Assembly: GCF_019711195.1 (NCBI RefSeq)
Contig: NZ_CP081299.1
Coordinates: 558,001-622,000 of the forward strand
Length of the DNA stretch: 64,000 bases
Reading direction: 5' to 3'
DNA from: Dyadobacter sp. NIV53
Lineage (GTDB): Bacteria > Bacteroidota > Bacteroidia > Cytophagales > Spirosomataceae
In this document: positions 56,559 through 64,000 of the stretch, piece after piece
How the letters are laid out: the number at the start of each line of letters is the position of its first letter
Numbering within the stretch: the first letter of the stretch is position 1
The notes under the pieces: generated by a model
Told to the model about the DNA's origin: nothing
The model's input: only the letters and a program-made list of their open reading frames with translations
Databases searched by the model: none
Translations under genes and position numbers: made by a program

Positions 56559-56689
56559 ATGATGGCACGAACGTCCCCGTTCGTGACTTCTATTATAGGC
56601 CTCCGGCCGGATTTATTTTCGATATAAGGTGTATTATCAAGCCAGAGGCCTTTGAATAACCGCCATGAATGGGACGTTCGCGCCATCAT
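56559..56689. repeat. Long imperfect palindrome inside the oxidoreductase operon
   Basis: The outer arms, ATGATGGCACGAACGTCCC at 56559-56577 and its partner at 56671-56689, match with one mismatch. Inner arms AGGCCTCCGGC and GCCAGAGGCCT also pair. The right arm resembles the element at 32042-32060. It would form a stable mRNA structure between the FAD and Mo subunit genes. Confidence 0.75.
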
Positions 56690-56714
56690 CAGACATTCGC
56701 GCCGTCATAAACTC

Positions 56715-57731
56715 TTAAGCCGAAGGCTGTGCTCCGGGCAATTGCGTTTCAGGATGAAGCGCCATGATACAATTACGTACAATGGCCCTTTTTGCCAGTT
56801 CAATTTTGAAACTATTGTATTCATAACCGATGGCACCGCTCAGAATAATCTCTGCTGCGTGCGCAAAGTTGTCCCGCGTTGGTTCTTTATCCTTCAAAAA
56901 TTCTTCTCCATTTTTCCCTCTCCAAGGAACATGTGCTACTCCACCCAATGCAATCCTTGCCTCTTTGATAATACCACCTTCCAGTTCCAGTCCTGTGGCA
57001 ACTGACACGAGTGCAAAGGCGTAGGAGTTACGGTCGCGTAGTTTCAGGTAGGAATAATTTTTGCAAAATCCTTTTTCAGGAATATCAATACTGGTGATGA
57101 CCTCACCATGCAGCAAATTGTTGTCAATATGAGGTGTATTGCCCGGTAACCTGTGAAAATCGGTAAATGCAATGCTACGTTCGCCATCTGGCCCCGAAAT
57201 ATTTACAACTGCATCCAGTGCAGCCAGGGCCACACACATATCGGATGGAAATACGGCAATACAACTATCGCTCGTTCCCAGTATAGCCATGATCCGGTTG
57301 TAGCCCATTAAGGCCGAACAGCCAGAACCCGGCTCACGTTTGTTGCAGGGAGTATTTGCGTCATAAAAATAGTAACATCTTGTGCGCTGCAACAGATTAC
57401 CGCCATTGGTCGCCATGTTCCTGATCTGCGCTGAAGCTCCGGCCAATATTGCACGGGACAATAATGGGTAACGTTCTTCGATAAGCGGATGATAGGCTGT
57501 TTTGGCATTGGTTACGAACGCACCCAAACGAATTCCGCCATCTTTTTCTTCTATGCTGTGGTGTCCTTCTATTGGATTTACATCTATAAGTGTACTTGCC
57601 CTGGTGAGGCTGTATTTCATGAGGTCGATCAGGTTTGTGCCACCAGCTACGAATTTCGCATCCGTCTTCCCACCTACTTTATCAACTGCATCCTGTACTG
57701 AATGTGCCTTAGTATAAATGAAGTTATTCAT
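56715..57731 (-). CDS. Xanthine dehydrogenase-family FAD-binding subunit (PaoB-like)
   Basis: 338 residues. FAD-binding motifs are DAKFVAGGTNLIDLMKYSLT and ATNGGNLLQRTRC; the CYYFYDANTPCNKREPGSGC segment adds the Cys pattern of the PaoB [4Fe-4S] cluster, absent from most xanthine dehydrogenase FAD subunits. It starts with NNFIYTKAHSVQDAVDKV and ends in a CO-dehydrogenase-type C-terminal domain (EARIALGGVAHVPWRGKNGE). It overlaps the 2Fe-2S gene by 8 bp, indicating coupling. It passes electrons from the 2Fe-2S clusters to FAD. Confidence 0.9.
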   Translation of the reverse strand: MNNFIYTKAHSVQDAVDKVGGKTDAKFVAGGTNLIDLMKYSLTRASTLIDVNPIEGHHSIEEKDGGIRLGAFVTNAKTAYHPLIEERYPLLSRAILAGASAQIRNMATNGGNLLQRTRCYYFYDANTPCNKREPGSGCSALMGYNRIMAILGTSDSCIAVFPSDMCVALAALDAVVNISGPDGERSIAFTDFHRLPGNTPHIDNNLLHGEVITSIDIPEKGFCKNYSYLKLRDRNSYAFALVSVATGLELEGGIIKEARIALGGVAHVPWRGKNGEEFLKDKEPTRDNFAHAAEIILSGAIGYEYNSFKIELAKRAIVRNCIMALHPETQLPGAQPSA

Positions 57732-58245
57732 AATTTCCCTGATTTTTTACGTCCATGATTGCGTCAATTATATTATTATTGGCACCACAGCGGCAAAGGT
57801 TCCCACTCATCAGTTCCTTTACTTCATCCCTGGTTTTTGCTTTTCCTTCACGCAACATTCCAATAGCACTGCATATTTGTCCTGGCGTACAGTAACCGCA
57901 CTGAAAAGCATCGTATTCGATAAATGCTTTTTGCAATTCGTGCAGCTGGCCATCCTGTGCAATTCCTTCTATGGTCGTAATTTCGGAACCTTCTTTCATT
58001 ACAGCCAGTGTAAGGCAACTTAGGATTCGCTCGCCATCACAAAGTACAGTACAGGCACCGCATTGCCCGTGATCACAACCTTTTTTGGTACCAGTCAGGT
58101 CTGAGTATTCCCTCAAAGCATCCAATAGACTTACCCAGGGTAATATCTGTAACTCAATTTTCATTCTGTTAACATTAAGCGTTACCGTTTGTGTATCAAA
58201 ACCATCATCGGTAACGTCCGGAACTATGGGGTATGGCAATATCAT
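57724..58245 (-). CDS. 2Fe-2S subunit of aldehyde oxidoreductase (PaoA-like)
   Basis: 173 residues. The plant-type cluster motif is KGCDHGQCGACTVLCDG; the second cluster is FQCGYCTPGQICSA with GNLCRCGANNNI. These bind the two 2Fe-2S clusters of the xanthine oxidase family. No Tat signal is visible, so the complex is probably cytoplasmic, unlike the periplasmic PaoABC of Escherichia coli. First gene of the operon with the FAD and Mo subunits. No molybdenum cofactor insertion chaperone (PaoD/XdhC) lies in the window. Confidence 0.9.
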   Translation of the reverse strand: MILPYPIVPDVTDDGFDTQTVTLNVNRMKIELQILPWVSLLDALREYSDLTGTKKGCDHGQCGACTVLCDGERILSCLTLAVMKEGSEITTIEGIAQDGQLHELQKAFIEYDAFQCGYCTPGQICSAIGMLREGKAKTRDEVKELMSGNLCRCGANNNIIDAIMDVKNQGNYE

Positions 58246-58524
58246 AAGTGAGTATATAATATAGAACAGGTGAATAATTTTATCAAATTATAACAATTAT
58301 GCCACTGTTCTTTCACAAAGAAAGATACAGGTATTAAGATCTGACACTTAATTAATTTTCCTGACCAAATCCTTTTCCAGTTATCCTGGGGATTTATTAC
58401 GCGATAAAATCTCGTTTTGCAAAAAATCTTATTCATTTAAACTTACAAAACCTTTATATCACGATGGCATATCTTTTACTAACTGATCCGTACTCACGTT
58501 TGTGGTAATACTTAACCTTTTAAT

Positions 58525-59250
58525 ATGTCAAAACTTATCCTGTACAAACTTTGCGGCATACTTACAATTTTTCCGATTGCCAATGCTTTTTCCCAGCTCA
58601 CTTTTTTTAATGTATCCGCTTCTGACATTACCGATGCACGCAAAATAAGTGTGCAGCAACAGTTTGAAATCCAGGACGAAGTGGAATCATCAACCACGGT
58701 TACATATGGTTTAGGCAAAAAATGGGAAGCAGGATTAAATCTGATCAACCTGGATTATGGAATTAAAAGCAGGCATATTGAAATGAATGATACTACCACT
58801 ACCATTCCATTTGCTCCTTTACTTTTGGCTAACGTACAAAAGGCTTTTGAAATAAATGACTTTCTTTCACTGGGAATTGGAGCCGTAGGCGGAAAAAGCG
58901 TTACGCATACACAGTCCGTAAAGTTCGTTTATTACAGTTACGCCAATGCTATTGCAACACTTGGAAACCAGGAGCAGTACCAGATTGTTGCAGGCACTTA
59001 TTATGGTAATCACAGATATTTAAGCGATGGCCCGAACTTTGGTTTCCAAACAGGCATTGATGCTGCAATATGGTACAAAAAGCTTCATCTTCTGGCCGAC
59101 TGGATTTCAGGCTCTCATGGAAAAGGAAGGCTGACAGTCGGATTGGAAGTATTTCTCTCAAAGCGTTTACCGTTGTCTTTTGGCTGGCAACGTGCGAATC
59201 AGGATGGTTCCCAGGGTGCAGTTGTACAGCTTACTTTTTTGCCTAAATAG
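58525..59250 (+). CDS. Secreted barrel-like protein of unknown function
   Basis: 241 residues with a signal peptide ending NAFSQ. The mature part reads ISVQQQFEIQDEVESSTTVT, YGLGKKWEAGLNLINLDYGI, GPNFGFQTGIDAAIWYKKLH and LTVGLEVFLSKRLPLSFGWQ, an alternating strand pattern of an outer-membrane or porin-like barrel. It ends AVVQLTFLPK. I do not recognise a specific family. It is divergent from the oxidoreductase operon and ends with a perfect terminator. Confidence 0.7.
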   Translation: MSKLILYKLCGILTIFPIANAFSQLTFFNVSASDITDARKISVQQQFEIQDEVESSTTVTYGLGKKWEAGLNLINLDYGIKSRHIEMNDTTTTIPFAPLLLANVQKAFEINDFLSLGIGAVGGKSVTHTQSVKFVYYSYANAIATLGNQEQYQIVAGTYYGNHRYLSDGPNFGFQTGIDAAIWYKKLHLLADWISGSHGKGRLTVGLEVFLSKRLPLSFGWQRANQDGSQGAVVQLTFLPK

Positions 59251-59313
59251 TCCAGGAGCTTAAATCAATATTTATGAAATTTTCACTTTAACGATTGAAA
59301 AGGCAAAAAAACT

Positions 59314-59358
59314 AAAAATGCCATGGTTATGAAATCCCTTCATAACCATGGCATTTTT
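59314..59358. terminator. Perfect 20-bp bidirectional terminator hairpin
   Basis: 59314-59333 pairs perfectly with 59339-59358 around a 5-nt loop; the arms begin with A's and end with T's, so it works on both strands. It sits between the converging barrel-like gene and the DUF2382 gene. Confidence 0.88.
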
Positions 59359-59388
59359 ACTTAGCAACAGCCAACAAAACCTTATTGA

Positions 59389-60210
59389 CTATATATCAAA
59401 TCCTGATTTGCGGATTTTTTCTTCGTCTGTAAGGTCTTCGGTTTCAACCTCTGTACTGCGTACAGTGTCAGTGATTAATTCATCCTTCACTTCCACATCT
59501 TTTCGCAGGCTGACTTCTTCTACAACACGGGCCTCCTTGGATACTACCGGAACTTCCGCATATTCGGTCAATTCGATCGTACCTTCTTTAAATGTTTCAA
59601 AATCTGCTTCCGTAGCAATACGATTAACAGGAGTACGCTCAACCGATACATATTCCTGCCGCAAACGGATATTCTCTTCCACCGGTCGTTCCACTATTCG
59701 GCTTTTCAAACGGATACCACCTGTTTGTACCTCACGTTTTCCTACCTGAAAATCTTCTTCAATGACTTTGATCGTATCAGGATTAGTATCTGAAACATCA
59801 GATTGCGGAGCACCGTATGCACCGTCAACATTGTATATACTGCCTGATGTGTCGGTTATTTTGGAAGCATAGTCGTGAACATCAACTGCACCATAATTAT
59901 CAAGAATGTGTGCTGCGGCCTCTGCTTCATCAGCGGAATCAGCATGAACCGTCAAAATTGTTCCTTTACGCCCGGCCTGTGTATAATTATTAACTTCGTC
60001 GTCGTCATCACCAAAGAGATTTTTGAAAAAATCACTTATGCGGTCACCACTTTCTTCTTTATAAACCTGAGCTCCAGTGCTTGTTGCATCATCTGAAATC
60101 TGTACTTCAATATCAACGCTTTCGTCAGCATAGCCGTTTTTCAACAAATATTCTTTGGCTGCCTGTGCTTCACTTGTATATTCGAATATTCCTACTACCG
60201 TATTTGACAT
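59389..60210 (-). CDS. YsnF/AvaK-type stress protein (DUF2382)
   Basis: 273 residues. The N-terminal ~95 residues (NTVVGIFEYTSEAQAAKEYL, RKGTILTVHADSADEAEAAA) resemble the general stress protein 17M-type domain. An acidic linker follows, then a C-terminal DUF2382 region (IKVIEEDFQVGKREVQTGGI, VERPVEENIRLRQEYVSVER, FEEGTIELTE-like segment, SKEARVVEEVSLRKDVEV), like PRC-barrel proteins of stress response. Expressed in stationary or oxidative stress in relatives. It is 48 bp downstream of a second DUF2382 gene on the same strand. Confidence 0.87.
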   Translation of the reverse strand: MSNTVVGIFEYTSEAQAAKEYLLKNGYADESVDIEVQISDDATSTGAQVYKEESGDRISDFFKNLFGDDDDEVNNYTQAGRKGTILTVHADSADEAEAAAHILDNYGAVDVHDYASKITDTSGSIYNVDGAYGAPQSDVSDTNPDTIKVIEEDFQVGKREVQTGGIRLKSRIVERPVEENIRLRQEYVSVERTPVNRIATEADFETFKEGTIELTEYAEVPVVSKEARVVEEVSLRKDVEVKDELITDTVRSTEVETEDLTDEEKIRKSGFDI

Positions 60211-60258
60211 AAAATTGAGTTTAAGATTTTATAGGTTAATTATAACATTTCCCTGTTT

Positions 60259-60678
60259 CTAAATATCTGTGCCAGGCGCACTCCTTGTAATTGTTATTTC
60301 TTCCTTTCTCAAGGTTTCATTGATAGTCGTTGAATTGGTCGTTTTGTGCTTTGTGACGTGCAGTTCCTCCACCAGCATCAGACGCTTTTCAACCACCAAA
60401 ACTTCTTTAATAACCGATATAATTGTTACGCCATTTTCCTGCCGTATCGCTGGTGGTGCGTGGTCAATATACTGATTGATTTCCCTTCTTTCCACTGTGA
60501 CTTCCTCAGAAGTTAACAATGCGTTTACTATTGATTCTTCCTCGTACACTCTCTTAGAAATAAGGACCTTACCAATTTCTACATCACGTTTCCCCACAGT
60601 AATTTCTTCTTCAATGACTGGAAAAACGAGTGTCTGCCCATCTGCGAGATGATTCTGCATATTATTTTCCGGATCCAT
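60259..60678 (-). CDS. DUF2382 stress protein, short form
   Basis: 139 residues consisting almost only of the DUF2382 domain: LVFPVIEEEITVGKRDVEIG, VLISKRVYEEESIVNALLTS, EEVTVERREINQYIDHAP, VVEKRLMLVEELHVTKHK, TLRKEEITITRSAPG. It lacks the N-terminal domain of its neighbour. The two probably form one operon of related stress proteins. The starting Met is at 60678; an alternative at MQNHLADG lies six codons in. Confidence 0.85.
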   Translation of the reverse strand: MDPENNMQNHLADGQTLVFPVIEEEITVGKRDVEIGKVLISKRVYEEESIVNALLTSEEVTVERREINQYIDHAPPAIRQENGVTIISVIKEVLVVEKRLMLVEELHVTKHKTTNSTTINETLRKEEITITRSAPGTDI

Positions 60679-61098
60679 TTCTATTTGTTTATCTGTACGT
60701 AAGCTTCCGGAGAAAATTCCCCATAACTGTACTTAAAAAAGATTATGCCTGATTCAGATCCCTATATTTTTCAATATTTAATATTATCACGAATTGTTTT
60801 GTATTGCCATCGGCGGTCGGCATTCGGCTATCAAATTGATACATGGAAGGAGATTTTGGATGATTGCCGATAGCGGTACAAAAGAATTTGTAATAAGACC
60901 ATATTTAATATTAAAATTCTTTTTAGGCAAGATGATAATTACTTCTATAATTTCGATTAATCAGGTACGGTAATTGCATCAAAATACAACGTAACATATA
61001 TACGCAAAAAGTTAAAAATTGAGTAAATAACAACTCAGATTCGTCACTTTGGGTATTTTAGCTGTTTTCTTGTTTAATTTGTGTAACAATTACCTTTG
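60679..61098. other. Intergenic region with a weak palindrome
   Basis: About 420 bp between divergent genes. A GC-richer patch at 60808-60890 contains ATCGGCGGTCGGCATTCGGC and GATTGCCGATAGCGG, which pair imperfectly and may be another dispersed palindrome. The remainder is AT-rich. No coding sequence is seen; promoters for both sides should lie here. Confidence 0.4.
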
Positions 61099-64000
61099 AT
61101 GATGACCAATTTTCCAAAACCATTTAGTCGTGACAGTATTACTGAAATAAACAGACTGGAATCGGCTCTTGCAGCGGCTGGCATTGGCAGTTGGGAGCTT
61201 GATCTGAACAATAACCAGTTTTGGTTATGCGAACGGGCCAAATCCCTTTTTGATTTTTCAGGTAAAGATATTGTTCCGTATAATGAGCTGCTGTTATCTG
61301 TTCATGCTGATGACAGGCAGGCGACCGAACTATCTATAAAAAATGCTCTTGAATCCGCATCCAGCGGCATTTTCGAAATTGATCTGCGCATTCGGAATTC
61401 AGGCAGCGTACAGCCACATTGGTTACATTGGAAAGGGCAGGCTTATTTTGATGATTACGGAGCGCCTATCCGCTTTTCAGGAATCGTTCAGAATGCTACT
61501 TCCCAGGTCCTCGCAAAAAAGCAGCTTTATGAAAGTGAAAATAAGTTGCGCAGCCTGATTGACAACACGCCGGATGTGATTACACGCTGGAATACTAATC
61601 TTGAGTTAATATTTGCCAATACCGCCTTCGAAGAGAAAACCGGAACAGATAATGCTTCCCTGCTAGGCAAGACCAACCAGCAAATGGGGCAGCCGGAAAA
61701 TACTGCTATGGCTTATATGAAATGCCTGCAAACGGTAATTGACACACGTATGCCTCAGGAACACTACAATAGTTTTCAAACTTCCAAAGGAGAAATATAT
61801 TTTTACTCCCGGCTGGTGCCAGAGTTGGGAGATAATGGGCAGGTTCAAAGTGTATTGGCAATTGCCAGGGATATTACTGATCTGAGATCCAGCGAAGCCA
61901 GGTTCCAGACAATGGTGGAGCAATCGCCGATGGCTATCGGGCTTTTCAATAGCAGGGAGATGATTGTAGAAGTTGGGAATGACAAAATCTTTGAAGTATG
62001 GGGGAAGGACAAATCTATTATTGGCCAGCGCCTTTTAGAAGCCTTACCAGAAATAGAAGGCCAAGGATATCTTGAATTACTGCAAGGTGTTTATGATACC
62101 GGAACACCTTTTTTTGGCAATGAAATGCTGGTGAAGCTGGTTAGAAACAATGAATTACAGAATGTTTATTTTGACCTGACTTATACTCCGCTGCGTGATT
62201 CCTTGAATAGCATCACAGGGGTTATGGTACTGGCAACTGAAGTAACTGAAAAGGTTGTTGCGAGGAAAGCACTGGAAAAAAGCGAGGCCAAGTTCCGTTC
62301 GTTAATTGAAGAAGCACCGATAGCAACCTGTTTGCTGACAGGAAGTGAAATGAATATTGAAGTTGCCAACGAAGCAATGCTGGGTTATTGGGCGAAGAAC
62401 AGGTCTGTTCTTGGTAAAAAAATAGAAGACACTTTACCCGAACTAAAAGGCCAGGCATTTTTAGAAATATTAGAAAATGTATTTAAAACCGGCAAAACAT
62501 ACACAAGCAAAAGTGCTGCTACCAAAATTGAAGTGAATGGTAAAATAGATACCTATTACTTTGATTTTACCTACAAGCCATTGTTGGACATATCAGGCAA
62601 AGTATATGCTATCCTGAACATGGCAGTAGATGTTACACAGCAGGTAAAAACACTGATTGCATTAGAAGAAAGTGAAGCCCGGTTAAGGTCAGTTATAGCA
62701 GCGGCTCCTACCGCCATCAGCCTGTTCGTTGGCAGGGATCTGGTTATCGAAATGCCCAATCAGTCGTTTATCGACGTTGTGGGAAAAGGTCCGGATATCA
62801 CTGGCAGGCCGCTGCGTGAAGTAATGCCGGAACTGGAAAACCAAACGTTTTTACGGATACTGGACAATGTTTACACTTCAGGTAAAATGTACCAGAGCTT
62901 TGCCTCAGAGGTAAGTATTGTTCGTCAAGGCGTTATGACGCACAACTTTTATAATATAAGTTATACCCCGCTTTTTAATTCTGACGGTGAAGTATATGCC
63001 ATCCTGGAGATTGCCATTGATGTAACGGAAGCGGTAAAAACAAACCAGAGACTGGAAGAAAATGAGCAATTTTCCCGCAGTATCTTTTACAATTCGCCCG
63101 TGGCGAAGATGGTGGTTACAGGGGAGCAAATGGAAGTCGTGACGATTAACAAAAACATGATGGAAATCCTGGGGCGTGACCTGTCCATACTGGGAAAGAA
63201 ATTTACAGAAGCTATTCCTGAACTGGCCAATACCCCTCTGGAAGAAAAACTTGCGTATGTTTTTAAAACCGGACATACTTACAATCAACCGGAAGAAATG
63301 CTTGTGCTGATGCGTTATGGAAAACCATATACCGGATATTACAGTTATATATACCAGGCACTGCGAAACACAAATGGTGAAATCTATGGCATAGTCATCA
63401 CCGCAACAGAAGTAACGAGCCAGGTGCAGGCAAGGCAGGAAATAGAAGAAGCAGAAAGTACATTACGCAGTGCGATTGAAATGGCCGACCTGGCTTTATG
63501 GAGCATTGACCCGCTTACTAATAAAATAACTTATAGTGACCGCCTGAAACAATGGCTCGGCACTGAGAAAGAATCAGGTGATTTTGATACTGATTTGCCT
63601 TATATCCCGGAAAACGACCGTAAACGTGTACAGTCGGCGTTACAGGATGCAATGTGGCCGGGAAGTGATGGCATTTATAATGAAGAATATACCATTGAAA
63701 ACATGCGTAGCGGCCGCCGCAGGATTATTCATGCAAGCGGAAGAACTTTTTTAATGATCAGGGCAAGCCATATAAATTAATTGGTATCTCGCGTGATATA
63801 ACGGAGCAACGTGAAATTCAGCTTGCACTCGAACAGCAGGTTCAGCTGCGGACCGAAGAGCTTGCATCTATGAATGAAGAACTTGCGGCCATAAACGAGG
63901 AATATCTGGCAACGAACGAAGAGCTCGCCGGATCAAATCAGTTACTGCTCCGTTCTAATGAAAGTCTCCAGCGATTCTCGTATGTTGCCTCGCACGATTT
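61099..64000 (+). CDS. Multi-PAS sensor histidine kinase, frameshifted and cut by the window edge
   Basis: The frame gives 893 residues with seven PAS domains: ~10-135, 145-260, 265-385, 390-515, 520-640, 645-770 and 780-890. Domains 3-6 share a phrase like LPE(I/L)xGQxxLEILxxVxxTG and look duplicated. No membrane segment, so it is cytosolic. The frame stops at 63780, but another frame continues FFNDQGKPYKLIGISRDITE (end of PAS 7), a coiled coil (EELASMNEELAAINEEYLAT) and FSYVASHD, the HisKA H-box, to the edge. Adding one T to the T6 run at 63747-63752 joins them. This is again a T TTT TTA in slippage phase. Confidence 0.85.

Noticed and set aside
61090..61098. TACCTTTG as a -7 promoter element for the PAS kinase
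   Set aside because: It overlaps the start codon, so the transcript would begin inside the gene. Treated as chance.
1..64000. tRNA, rRNA, prophage or conjugative element genes
   Set aside because: I looked for T-loop signatures, rRNA-like conserved stretches and integrase, relaxase or phage structural motifs and found none; the only mobile element is the IS.

Overview
The window looks like a chromosomal segment of a Bacteroidota bacterium of the Cytophagales, most like Dyadobacter or a close relative. This rests on type IX secretion (T9SS) C-terminal sorting domains, a TonB receptor with an N-terminal carboxypeptidase-regulatory-like domain, PadR plus 'permease-prefix' ABC permease pairs, many short-lipobox lipoproteins, and families common in that group (DUF4331, imelysin, DUF3606, DUF4386, YcxB-like). 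No rRNA, tRNA, CRISPR array, phage or plasmid backbone was seen. Assignment to a genus is inference.

Layout. 1-10.4 kb: a divergent cell-envelope locus. A DUF1111 dihaem oxidoreductase (cut by the left edge) and an imelysin lipoprotein lie on the minus strand; two tandem DUF4331 proteins, a TPR lipoprotein and a TonB-dependent receptor lie on the plus strand, suggesting a metal or cofactor uptake system. 10.4-13.8 kb: DUF3606, a frameshifted small gene, a lipase and a BON-domain protein. 13.8-19 kb: a giant T9SS-secreted protein with about fifteen ~79-residue repeats, interrupted by an in-frame amber codon. 19-20.1 kb: AT-rich non-coding DNA with a perfect 25-bp hairpin. 20.1-27.6 kb: minus-strand small enzymes (DUF4242, two GNATs, a peptide deformylase, a methyltransferase), a four-gene set around a Crp/Fnr regulator, a decayed glycolipid-binding gene and a GH13 lipoprotein. 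27.8-31.9 kb: a TIR-transmembrane-coiled-coil ORF and a WD40 ORF that are probably one gene, then a cupin and a lipocalin-like lipoprotein. 32-40.4 kb: SRPBCC protein, MBOAT acyltransferase with SGNH-like partner, a two-component system and two unknowns. 40.6-51.6 kb: gamma-glutamyltransferase, a triple palindromic repeat, YcxB-like, SRAP, a response regulator, metallophosphoesterase, CDF transporter, PadR and ABC permease, and a membrane protein. 51.6-54 kb: a complete IS1182-type element inserted in a second crp/fnr gene, with 4-bp target duplication. 54.3-58.2 kb: a PaoABC-like molybdenum aldehyde oxidoreductase operon. 58.5-64 kb: a barrel-like secreted protein, two DUF2382 stress proteins and a multi-PAS histidine kinase cut by the right edge.

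The most striking general property is that eight genes carry single-base frameshifts whose other frame restores conserved family sequence, nearly all at homopolymer runs. Some may be assembly errors. Two of them (the TIR/WD40 gene and the PAS kinase) fall exactly on a T TTT TTA heptamer in the phase needed for -1 ribosomal frameshifting. The IS insertion in crp/fnr and the amber codon in the repeat protein are not explained by homopolymer miscounting.
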